64,000 nt of DNA from Paralichthys olivaceus (taxonomy: Eukaryota > Chordata > Actinopteri > Pleuronectiformes > Paralichthyidae). The notes under the pieces are model-generated. The model did no database searches. It was not told the DNA's origin and was given only the letters and a program-made list of their open reading frames with translations. The position numbers and the translations under genes were made by a program. Positions 29,361 through 41,700 of the stretch are shown here, one piece after another. Position 1 is the first letter of the stretch, and each line of letters starts with the position of its first letter. The DNA is taken from contig NC_091116.1 of assembly GCF_024713975.1 (NCBI RefSeq), forward strand, positions 9,764,986 through 9,828,985. The letters are read 5' to 3'.

Positions 29361-29435
29361 ATAAGATAAGATAGTCTTTTATTTTTCCCACAATGGGGAC
29401 ATTTTCAATATTAAAGTGGCAAGAGTCTAATAAGT
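29361..29435 (-). mobile_element. LINE/SINE 3' tail remnant, antisense
   Basis: ATAAGATAAGATAGTC followed by TTTTATTTTTCCCACAATGGGGAC is the reverse complement of a GGGAAAAATAAA-type retroposon tail with a short repeat. Confidence 0.5.
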
Positions 29436-29711
29436 AACATGCAGTACCACATACCTTTACCTTTCTTTAAACGCTAAACAACTTCAGCAACTTTGCACAC
29501 TTGTCTCTAATTCCTACTTTGTATTTACTATCATTTATAGACTTATTTGACGTTCCATTACATTTAGCACTTCACTGTGTATTCTAGCACTTTTTTGTGT
29601 ATCATTTACTTACGGAGTATGTACAGTTTTGGGCACATTTTATGTTTATTGCAATCTTTTTTGATATACATCTATCTGTCTATATTTTGCTTATTTATGT
29701 CCAATATCAGA

Positions 29712-29850
29712 AAAGATAAAACTTTATTGATCCACACACTGGGGACATTTATATCACAGCAGCAGGCAAGTCGGAAGGAGGAAGTAAAGACGATATAAAA
29801 ATGCATGTAAATAGATATTAAAATCAAAACAATTAGATATGAAAAAGATC
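29712..29850 (-). mobile_element. Retroposon 3' end remnant, antisense
   Basis: GATAAAACTTTATTGATCC followed by CACTGGGGACATTTATATC and CAGCAGCAGGCAAGTCGGA is a common teleost retroposon 3' end in reverse orientation, immediately upstream of the tsc22d1 promoter. Confidence 0.6.
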
Positions 29851-29899
29851 TTTGCATATTCCACGAATAAATAGATCGCACAATTCCGATGGACATGAA

Positions 29900-30100
29900 T
29901 GCTGCACTGGGCCAGAGCAGCAGACAGACTGGCGCATGCGCAATGAGAGTGTTTGCATTCCTCCCTCCCTCCTCGGAGCCTGACAGCCCGTTAGCTGCTG
30001 CTGCTCGCCGGCAATGAGACAGCAAACACGGACCCGGTGACACGACCAGAGATGGACTTAGCGACCACTTTTACCCGCTGCACAGACGGACACCACCCAC
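29900..30100 (+). promoter_or_regulatory. tsc22d1: tsc22d1 long-isoform promoter region
   Basis: Base composition turns GC-rich here. It contains GCGCATGCGCA (29932-29942), an NRF1-like palindrome, pyrimidine-rich CTCCCTCCCTCCTC, and no TATA box. The region to 30696 is presumably 5' UTR, since it leads without a clear acceptor into the first coding ATG. The transcription start is inferred, not seen. Confidence 0.5.
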
Positions 30101-30696
30101 GCACGGCCGCCTGCTAACTGGAGGGGAAGCGTATTCACCCATCGCCAGGTTTGTTTTTGTTTCGTGGAGACTCGACGCCCGGGAGAGGAATGGATGCCGC
30201 TTTTCCTGCGACATTCACCGGCCAGCTACGAAGACCACTGGAGTGCACGTCAACGTGCCAGGAGCTTCACCGATCTCTATGTGCCTGATTGCTAACGTTA
30301 ATATCGAGGAGACAATCGTTGTAGTCAGTAAAACAAAGCCAAAGCAAGTTCTAGAGGAGCGTGGCTAATGGCTACTGGTCACCCAACACGGCATTAAGCT
30401 AACCAGCGGCTAGCTAGAATTCACCATTCTTTGTTTGCTTAATAGCGTCACTGAGTACAGTCAGGAGTTGGATTAATACTTGAGCTAAGAAGAAGGACGC
30501 TGCCCATACGTGCTTCTGCCCTCAGGGTGTTTAGCTTGATTTTAAAGGATATAAATCATCTGACTTCTCACTTATGGCTCGGTAGTATCGCGGTACTACA
30601 GCTGACCCAGCTAACTAGCATCTGTTAGCTGGTAGGTAACGCAAACAGCCGCCGGTCACTTCGTCTTTGGCTTTTATTAAATCCTCGACGGTGAAG

Positions 30697-32771
30697 ATGC
30701 ACCACCAGGACTTTCCTGGAGACCCGGCCGGGAGCCGGAAAACGGCATTCCACTACAGGAGGGGTAGCAGCGGTGCGTCTACCCCCCCCGCCGCCGCTGG
30801 CAGTGGGGTCAACGCGGTGGACGACAATGTGATCCAAACTGGATCCTCCTCCCCGGGACTTCACCACCAGCCCCAGTCCCAAGTAGCTGGTGCTCAAGTG
30901 AAGAAGAAGAGTGGTTTCCAAATAACAAGTGTCACTTCAGCTCAGATCAACGTGAGCGGCAACAACAGTTTAGCAGATGACACTGAGAGCTATGATGATA
31001 TGGATGAGTCGCACACTGAAGACCTGTCCTCCTCCGATATGCTGGATGTGTCAGTGTCCAGGGCCACGGACACAGGGGTGCCGGAGAGAAGCTCCTCTGA
31101 TGAGACATTGAACAGTCTCCATGGGGTCGACACCCCCGGACTTGCGTCACCCAACGAACCCCTTCACCCTCATTCCATCCCTCAGGGGTCTCAGCAGCAC
31201 AGCTCTATAGTAAATGGGACCATACATCATCAATATTATCCTCAGCAACAGAGCCAGTCCCACCATCATCATTCTGACAGCTTGGGAGGAGGTGAACCCC
31301 CAGCACTTGCCGTTGCTCCTCTGGCTAGCTCCAGCCCATCTATGGCTTCCAAAGCAGGGCCTAGTAAGTCCCAGAGGACACTGGTGTTGGATAACACAAA
31401 ACCTGCAAGTGGGACAAGTCAACCATTAGCCCCTATGGTTGGTGGGGCAGCCACTGATGCACATCTACTGGGCAGTGTAAACATATCTAATGTGACTGGT
31501 GTCACTGCTGCTGCAGCTCCTCCCTCTGGGTCTGCAGGTTTTGACAACACTAATGTAAGTGGTCAAGTTGCTTCTGGTGGAGGAGGAGGAACAGGACTGT
31601 GTGCTGCTGCCCCAAACACTCAAAACCAGCACACCCAAACCCAGACAGTTACTGGCTCTCGTTTTAGGGTGGTCAAGCTAGACACCAACTCTGAGCCCTT
31701 CCGCAAGGGAAGATGGACATGCACTGAGTATTATGAAAAGGAGATTCCTCCTCCAGCTACATCCGAGGCACCAAAAGGTGCAGAGTTGGCAGCAGAGACT
31801 GAGGCAGCTGCAGGTGGGATTAATCCAGGTATCCCTGCTGTTCAGCCACCTCACACACTGCAGCCCTATCAGCAACCGAGCCTGGACTTCACTAGTCCTC
31901 TAGCCATGCATAGCCCTTCACAGGGACTGGTCCAGACTACTCCTCTGACCTATGTTTCACCCCAAGAGGTTGTTGGTGGAGCTCACGTGCCTAAACCCAT
32001 GGCACCTGTTACTCTTCCTACAGCAACACCACAACCAAGTGGAAGTCAGCCTATGCCTGTCATACCCCACCAGTTGCCCTATTCTGTGGACCCCCACCAG
32101 GCACAAACCCAGGGAGGTTACCCAGCACCTCAGCTCCATGCAGGGGTCATGACCCAAGGAAGCATCCGTCAGCCAGACTTCATCCAGCCCACTGCTCCCT
32201 TCCAGACTCAGGTCCAGCCTCCTCTGTCACATGTTACAACGGGAATCCCCACAGTACCAGTTCCAGGCCTCCCTGCACAGCCAGTAGTCAGCATTACTCA
32301 GCAGCTGCCCCATCAAGGTCAGATAGCCCCTGCTCCAGGATCTTTTGTTGCAGGACAGCCACAGACCCTCCCATCTCAACCCCTACATCACCAACAGCCA
32401 CAAATCCAGCCCCAATCCACTGCCACAGTTCCAGTTGTGCCCACTTACGGGAGCCCCTACATGCCTCTGACTGCACTGCAAGCTGACCTCCAGCCCATTC
32501 TCACCCCAGGCACGACCCTCACCCACGTCCCTGTAGGAGGGAGCTCCATAAAAACCTCCCATCTGGAGGACGCCCAGAGGCTTCTGCTCCAGCACCAAGG
32601 CCTGCTGGGCCTTCCCAGGCTGGCGGTGGCAGTAGGTGGAGACAGGGGCTTAGAGGCCAGCGGTGCTGCTGGAACACTGGCCCACATGGGGATGTCAGCT
32701 GAAGCCAGTGCCTTAATGGTCGCTGCTGCTGCAGGCCTCAGGAGTCAGCATGCTGAAGGAGAGGAGGACAG
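30697..32771 (+). CDS. tsc22d1: tsc22d1 long-isoform first coding exon
   Basis: I chose ATG 30697 ([12 protein letters not shown]) because the frame upstream offers only a TTG and the N-terminus then aligns with the known long isoform start. The exon encodes residues 1-691 plus two bases of codon 692 and ends GAGGACAG before GTGAGG. An unspliced reading would add only an arginine and a stop. Confidence 0.92.
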
Positions 32772-35700
32772 GTGAGGATGGGCAGCAGTGCTGCCAAAGC
32801 AGTCTTTTCTAATGAAAGCTGTTATTCAGATTAAATTGAAACTACTGTACTTTTTATTGTTGTTCAAGCTGCAGCTGATATACAATATTTTTCCATATGC
32901 TTACTATAAAAGTTAAATAGAAGTGTGTTTGCCCCATCACACCACTGAAGCAGCCACACATGATTTACAAGCTCAAAGTTTCTTGCTGCTTAGCTCTGCA
33001 TGAAACTGCACCCTGCAACTGGTTTTCTGTCATTCAGATCTACATGTGCTTGATCCCCTGTCCCCTGAGGTTGATCTGTCAGTGGGACAGTGGGAGACAA
33101 ACGGCTCACTCCACATTGCCTTTGCAAGAATATCAGTGACTGGAATGGCAGCAGTGGAGCTGCTGAGTCACAGAGGGTGACTGGTGACTCAGCACATGCA
33201 CTGCCCTGGTCGACCCCCTACCATTACATATTTACCTCCTTTATCTCAGGACTGTTTTGTCAGGAGAGCTAAATTTTATCTGTTGCACAGCCTAAATCTA
33301 TCCCTCCTCTCTCTTTCTTTCACAATTTTACCCTTTTCCCTCTTTGTCCCTTAGGTTTATTCTTTTATTAGACACTTGATATTTTTAATTGAAAATATGC
33401 TGTGTTGAAGGGGTGTTGATTGTGTTGCATGATGAACTCCAGCGGCAGCTAGTGTTACTACAGTTCTGTTCTTGTTAGGCAGGATATTCATGTTGTGAGT
33501 ACAACAATGATGACAGCAGGGTATCAAGGGAGTTAAACTGGGCATGGTCAACCTCACCCAAGAACCCAGAGCTAAAAATATACAGCATAATCTTGGATGT
33601 TGTGGCTTTATTAAGCTGTTCAAATGCAAACTTGAAAAAGTTAAACACGTAACTGTACGTCAGAGCTGAAACTCAGAAAAAGAGTAGCTGAGGAGTCGCA
33701 GAGTGAAAAAGAAAACAGTTGTAATTCACGTGTTGTCACAATAAGTTGTTGATGCGGAAGTACGAACTCTATGCATTTTCAACTGGTCAGATTGTATCTT
33801 GAGAGACAGGGTTCGATAACTGCTGGCTTAGTGTTGATGTGGTCTGAGTCATACTCAGCTGCAGACAGCCGGGCTCTATTCTGTGGGGAGGCTTTCGTGG
33901 CACCTCATCATTGCTACGTGTGTGTTCTGCATGGCATCTACATGCCTTCTTCTGTATCTGTGTTTCTGTAAATCCGACCTTTTCCTGCAGTGAATCGGCC
34001 TCTGTCCTGCGGCTGCAGACGTCTTAGTCTTCGTGTGACTGTATCTGCTTTGTTTATATTCATGGTCACGTCATGCTATGATCCGGCTCTGCGCTTCTGT
34101 TACTGTTTTCTTTCAGTCTCGTATCGTGTTTGTCTCCTTTGTCACCCTGTCTGTCTTTCTCTCGGTCTTCCTTTTCCTTTGCAGACCCTCTTCTTTCAGA
34201 CAATAGTCCTGTCTTCTCTTTGCACTCTTAAATCATTTCCCTGCATGCACATTCAGGCCAAATCACATGCAGGTTTTTCCTCAAACCATTAGGCATGTGC
34301 ACCCACATTTACCGATAACTGAAAAGAGCACAGTGTATATGAATAAGTCAACAGCCAGGTTGTCCAGTAACAGCACCTCTATCAATATTGACAGTAAAGC
34401 AATCCACAGCAGAAGGATTGCGTTTTCCTACTATGGAAACAACATGAATGAGTTGACTGGGTTGATTGCTGCAAAAATCAGTCATATTCACTCTCAGGTT
34501 TAGTTAGTAGCTTGTTGCAGATGTCGGGACGATGAAAACCCTCAATCGTGTGTGCACGTTCTAAAGCCCTGATGTGAAGGTGTGTCCGTGTTTGCTCGTG
34601 TCTTTTCACCAGCTTGCTGTAGGTTTCTGTATGTGTCAGTGGGAGTACTCCAGGGCAGTGCTGTCATCAGGTCTTCATGCTTCCCCAGGTGGAATTTCAG
34701 CCCGAAGGCCTGTGGATAGCTAGGTGCAGAGAAAAAAAAGTTACAAAACACATAAACGATTTCATATATATTTCATACCTGCCATATGTAAATGTTCTGT
34801 GTTCCAACTTGTAGAGAAATATGAATTTGCTCAAAGGCTGCAGATAATTAACTTGCTGTTTGTAGCTTTACAAAGAACAGCAGGCAGAGCAACTCAGTAT
34901 AGTCTGCAGAGCAAATACTGACATGAGCTTTATCCAAACCTATCGCTTAGGAATACCTGTGTGCATGTTAACACTCTGGTTTAAGGCCTACCAAAATGCA
35001 TTTTTGTCCTGCCAAAAATGAAATGAAAGCATGTGAATCAAGTGCAGATATGTTGATGTGTCACTATCCTTTTCACAGCTAAGAACAACAAGTCAAGGTG
35101 TCATAGTACAGTAGCGCTGTATTGTATATGGCAGTTAATCCGTATGACCTCATCCTTTGGAACCATTAAGGTTACAGATGCACCATAGAGATTGTTTGCC
35201 CATAAAACATGCACATGCCGTTTCTTGACAGCTTTACAAGAGCAGCTAATTTTTATGAAGTTTCTCTATATTGCTGTTTTTGCAGTAATGCAAGTGTGAA
35301 TACAACCAAGCTGTCACAACATTAAAGGTTGAAGGCAAAGTGAAGATATAATCATCGATCAATTAATCAATCAGGACTTTCTTTTTTAAAAACCACTCTG
35401 CATAAACTGATTTAAAAGGGAGGACTCCTTTTGTTGTATTACAGACTAAACACATTAGAGAGGGAGCTCACTCAAAACGGAATTTGCAGTACTTAGAGCT
35501 TATGTGTTCACAAACTACGATTATATTAGAACCCTCTGTCCTCAGTAGATGATCAGACACAGATTAGAGCTCCCTTTACTTCGTTTTTTCTGCTGCAAGT
35601 ATTTACAGCACTTACTGAAAATGTAGTTTATTGCTTTACTTGGCCTTTCAAGACTCTTTGAACTAGGGATGAAAGATATGGCCAAAGTAAAAGTATAATT

Positions 35701-38700
35701 TTTGCCTCTGAGCGAAGGCTGTGGTTTTCAACTTTTCTTTATTAGCAGAGAATGACACGTGACACGTACACCTTTCATGCATAAGCCGTTGGATTTTTTT
35801 ATATTGCTATTGACGGACAATTATTCATATTGTTTTATTGCACGGCCCTACTTTGAGCAACACATTTTATCTTTGTGTTTGTCGGCTTTCATATTAGGGC
35901 TGACTCAGAGATTTGACCTGTTGAACCATTAAAGGTTTTGTGTGAGAATGAAAGCTGCTATAATATGGTTGACTCTGTTGATTATAAATTTTCTTTTGTG
36001 GTCATAAGCTGCCTGTCAGGAACTGTAGTCTTACCGGCTCTACCTTGTGATATATGTGTTCTTGTTACTGTCAAGCTTGTGGATATGGAGTTTCTGTCAA
36101 AAGGAGAATTTCATGCCATGTGATTAGAAGAAAATCCTCTTTAAAGGTTATAGATATGAGGTTGTATGTAAAGATATAGTGGCGTAATGGTGTCCTCAGA
36201 GGAAACAAAGCCACACTCCCTTTGCATGTTTGGTAACTTTAGCCTCTGTTTCTTTGTCACGGGTGCACGTTAGTGTTAATGCATGTGGGTTCCTTCCCAT
36301 GTTCCTAGACCTCTAACTCTGTTGATGGTTAATGTTTAAAACTAAGTGGTGAGTCATACAAAACATTAGGGAACCATTGCGCATGTGAACACACCCTAAG
36401 ATAAGAATGTCGGATGGTTTAAACAAGCGGAAATGACTGAGCACAATAAAGATGAGAATAAACTGCCACTTCAGTTAAAAATTAAAAACATAATCCCCTC
36501 TGGATTATGTTGCAGGAAGAAACTAGGATGAGAGAATTAAATTCATGTTCTACATGAGATGTCGGAGGCTTTGAATCAAAATCTTAGATGTTGGCATGTT
36601 CAAGAATATATATTAGGTTTGTGTGCAGGTCAAATTTAAATTGTCTTGATTGTTAAATTTCTGTAAAAATTCTTCAGCAGCAGTATTGATGGTCTATAAA
36701 TCCAAATGTCTGATTTAAGGTGGTTTAATGCATCAAACCGACCAAGTAAAATTTGCAATAAATAATATATTTATTACAAAGCTTTCACACCTTGTATTGA
36801 CATTTTATTTGAGACTTAATTTATAAACATCCTTTTGTAGAAGGATGGATTCAGTTTAGGGAAATGAAATAAATCTAAAATTAATTAAGGAGGATATTAA
36901 CCTTAACTTTATCTTATAAATTACTTGACAATGTATAAGTAACAGAAATCGTAGTGTGGTTTAAACGCAGGAGACACTTGTGATGTGTCGTCATTATTCC
37001 CGTTTGACAAATCCTGACACTGAAGGTCGGACTGCAGCTTTGTGACACAACGTGTTGCGTCTAATTTCCTTGGTGGCATCTCCTGCCTGTCAGCAGCCGT
37101 TAATCACTGCGGAAGGTTCTTCGGGTCATTAGTGTGGTAATGAAACGTGACATTAAATCATCCTCCAGCAGAGACATTAACTTCACTGTCTTTCCACTCT
37201 TTCATGTAGTTGGATTGCTGTTTCACCACAAGGTGGCAGTGTTGGCTCAGAAATCCCCTGCACCAGGTCGTCAGTGGTTTATATAATCTTGGCGTGCATT
37301 GAGAACCAGTGACCTAAAATGTGCCTTGCAGCTGAGTTGAAATGTCCTTCTTGCACGCAATGAAAAAGTCACGTGTGAATGGTTTTATATCTGCAGCTCT
37401 GTGTAAAGACCTACTTCCTGGCTGCAGGAAGTCATTTGACAGACTAATAAATGAGTCAGATTATTACACTGAAAATCTTATTCTGGATTATTTATTGTTG
37501 CATTTAAAGAAATTAATTTGTGTCAAACCTAGAGGGTGTCCTTAAAAGTTTTACATTTAATAATCTGAATATTTAGGTCTTAAAAAGGTTGAGGTAGATT
37601 TAATGATGTTTACATTCATTTTAATCTACTTCAGTCGTGCTTTAAAATCAGTTTTAGTAATAACGTGTCTCAAGGGTTATTCTCTACTAGAATACTTCTT
37701 ACGGTCGTCAATTATGGGTCTTAGATTTAATTCATTATGGTTGAATCCAGCAGAAACCCTGTGAGTCAATCCTAAACATATTAATAATAATCATTGACTG
37801 GTTGTCTTTTTAGTTTTATCTTCTCTATCTTTGTAGAAGCAATGTAATAACTCAATAGGAAATGAACCGAAGATCAGCAGCTACTTTGATATTAGCTTGA
37901 TAATCCATGAATCAAATGTTTCTATTTGCAACGTTCCCTTGTTCCTGCTCATTGGTTGTGAAAATGTGCGTATTTTCTTTGCCTGATGTTGTAAAATTAT
38001 TATTTTGGTGTTGAACCATCGGTCAAACACAGTTTGGGTTTTAGAGGGCAGTGACAGGCGTTCTTTTTTGCAAACGATTAATCTCCAAATGAAAAACTAA
38101 AACTAATTAGTTTGGTGGAGGCCCACATGACCGTTAGAGTCTCGTTTTTGAATGTTGGAGCTCTGACTTTATAATTAATGCATTAATCAACTGTGCATGT
38201 ATAATGTTCTAAAGGTAATAATAAAATTAAAAAATCAGATGGATGTTTTTGTTTCCTGCTTGCGAAGATCTTAATGCAGCCGCATCAGGCTCAGATAGTT
38301 TTAGGCAGCAGGGGTGGTGGTGTGAGTGGGTGCACAGCGTGTCACGTTTATTTGCTTTGTGCTTTCATGCCGAGCTGCAGATTCTTGAAGGGAGTCGCAG
38401 GCCCGAGAGGATGTGATATGTGTTCGTGCATGTCTCTGTCAGTTTTCTCCTGGGTCGTTTATGAGTTCATCTGTGTGTGGGGGGTTTATGCTGTGAGCAG
38501 GTGTTGTTCCACAGGAGAGGTTTTTAATCATACAGAACTGCTTCTTTTCCCTTAAGGGAAAACCATCGTTAAAGAGGAGGCGAGGAACCGTTTCTGCTTT
38601 TAACTGATCGTGGCTTGATCGCTCCTCCGGACAAATAAGCTATCATTTTCTTTCTCTCTGTCAATCCCCTTCTCTTGATCATTTCCTCTAGTGGCTCTCT

Positions 38701-41700
38701 GCCAGCACTTACACCCGACCACAGCAAAACAAACGTGATGATATTTCACATCCTATAATTGACCCCTCAGAACCAAAACCTCCAGCTGAGCTCATTGCTG
38801 GAGGAGAATACACCCCCCGAGCAGCTTTTGTTCACATGAAGCAGCAGGTGTCTTTAAGTCTCCAACTTAACTCACAACAGGGATTTCTCATGGCCAACAT
38901 TTTGACATGTCACAGTGGGAAGAGCACAAGTTGTGATTACTTCAGTTTCGGTCTCCTGGTATTTTGCAGGCTGGCTGGTCATGTCACAATAACACCTTAT
39001 TATCTCATTATGGGCATTTTCACTTTCATCCATTTTCTGCTGCTTATCTGTGTCTCAGTGGCATGAATTTAATTAGTTATACCATATCATTGTGAATATT
39101 GCAATTCATACAGTATACATCATGTATTTATAAGAATAATTCAAAGTTAAACTATATTTTCACACTTTGGTCAATGTGACAGTTAAAGTTGATGCATTAG
39201 ATGTGGTATTGAAAAATGTCTTAAAGTCTTTAATTAAACCCGATAAACCCCTGCAAAATCCCTGAGTTTAAAAGGCCTTTACGTGAATGAAGTATCCTAA
39301 CAAAAATGGTTTTCCCTAAGCCACTTGTGTTATTCAAGTCCCACCTGTCTTGAATGTCTGTGGAATTGCCTTAAAGTAAACATCAGGGAGAACATTCAAC
39401 AGAACAAATGAGTGGCCTGTGTCTGCATGATGGTGCCAACGTGGCAGCTAACAGTAGGAAATATCAAGCTAGACTTTGCATCAGGTCTAGCAAAGTCTAG
39501 AACCCAGATGGAAATTAGAGTAAATTAGTAAATTAGAGCTTTGTTGAATATTTTGCTTTCTCCATAGGAAGGTCAGAGGTCGGGTTCAGCAGTAGGACAC
39601 CGAGCAGTCAGGGGTGGTGTTCTCCTCAAGGACACAGAAGCGGGTAAAGTTGGGTTTACCCGCGGTTTGCCTTTCACACATTTCTACAGACTTTATTCTC
39701 GGAGGCCAGGTCGAGAAGAGAGTCTCTCACTCAGACATTTGCATTCACACATGCACCTCCTCCAGAGAAAAACCAGTCCACTCATCATTTTCTCAACCAA
39801 TTATAAGATTTGCAGATAAAATTTATTTTACTTAGTGAACCGACTTATTATCTGAACTCTAATTTTTGTTCATCCAACCATAATGTTTATCAGTTACCTA
39901 TCTCTTCCAGTTCCTTCATTCTGATTTGACTCACACACAGTAACATGACTACTCTACAACCCGTCAAAGAAAAATATTTATCCTCCCCGACAGCGCCGCT
40001 TCTCGTAAAAGAAATACGAATAATTCTGCGTAAAGCCTTTTCTGAATGTTTAGTATCATGGTCTTGACCCCTCCGACTGTTAGAAACACACTCGGGTCAC
40101 TGCGTGAAGCCGGCATGCTGCAGGGAGCCTCAAGCATCATTTCTCAACCACTGAGAAGACCCTCGCTGTTTAAGAACCGACCGTATTTCTTTCTAAAACA
40201 GAAACAATGTGCAGGTCCATGTGACTGGGGGGGGCTGTATCTTAACTTCCTGTGACGTCTCATGTTGTCACTGTGTCATAAGGTTGTGCAATGTTTATTT
40301 TACAGCCTGGATTAAAACTAGAGGAGGGAGCTGTTGAATTCAATGTGTAAATTGCCCACAAAGAGCCAGAAGATATTTTAGCAAGCATACAAAGCTCTTA
40401 CAACTACACATGTACAAAGATGCTGTTTGCTAGATTGTGAGTCATCTAGTCACATGCTGAAGCAGGAGGAGATGAGATATCTGTGTTTATTTTAGTCACA
40501 ATTCCTTTTAATCTCTGCTGTTAGCGGCAAATTCAGAACCCTAGCATTCAGTCTTCTAGATTTCTATCCTCTGTGAAATTGTGGGTGCATAAGTGCTAGA
40601 GCTGAAACAAGTAAACTAATCAGTTGTCAGGAAATGTTAATTGGCCACTATTTCAGGAATGGATTCATTATTTTGAAGTCAGTTTTGGGTGATTATGTCT
40701 AAACATTCCCCAAATTTAGCTTATATGTGTGACTGGAAACTATTTCTTGTCTTCAGCTTTCAGAAAATGTATCTATTGACCCAAAGTTAATTGATTGAAA
40801 GAATATCTCTTGCACATTAACTGATACCGACAACAGTTCCTAACTGCAGCACTGATTATAAGCAAGATAGCATCTCCTCCCTGGACTATTTTCGTCTGTA
40901 TTTACGTCATCATTTGAATGTATCACACAATCCTCTCCGAATGTAGAGCCAAAGAGTCTCCTTTTTATTTTTACCTCCGTCTAAAATGTGTCTACCCCTC
41001 ATTGTGGACGGGGAATGTGCGAGACCTTTGAAAATACCTCATCTATCAGAAGAATAAGGCACATCTGCACTGTCGCTCTACTGGCAGAGACGTTGGATTT
41101 CAGTCCTTCCTCTCTTGCTCTTTCATGGCCCATATGGTACAGAGGCTGGTTATGTAAGGCTTTGTGTGCAGGGCAGAGACTGATGCACAACGCTACATGG
41201 AACTGCTGCCCTGAAGCTCTGTGATGCCATGAGCTGTTTGAATTTCGGGGTGTTCCTGTATTTGGTTTTGTCTGTGTTTAGGCAAAGATCGAGGGAGATT
41301 ATCGCCAGTTACAAACAAGAAGAAGGGTTTTATTTTTGATTGCTACCTTGGTCCAGTCCATCAACTCTGAAATTATACCTTGAAAATGCAGGAATGATTG
41401 CATGGTGCAGGTCCACATCCAGTTATGTAATTCAGCAAATCTTATTTATATTTTGCCCCTGTGCTCTCCTTCTTATGTTTTTGTTTTCTAAAGTTAGAAA
41501 GTGAAAAGACATCTTCCTGTTCTTAAGTGGAGAGTTTGTGCAGCAGCGTTGATCTTGCTGTCGGCTTCGCTTCTCCACTGTGTAAATGCCAGTGTTAAAA
41601 GCCTCCCAAACCGGATTCTGCCAGTCTGCCCCCCCCCCCACACACACACACATGCACACACTTACAGGCATACTGATGGATACAGGGAGACACAAAGAGA

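Noticed and set aside
30947-32687. Several ORFs antisense to tsc22d1 exon 1
   Set aside because: They arise from the GC-rich, biased codon use of the real exon and have no recognisable domain.
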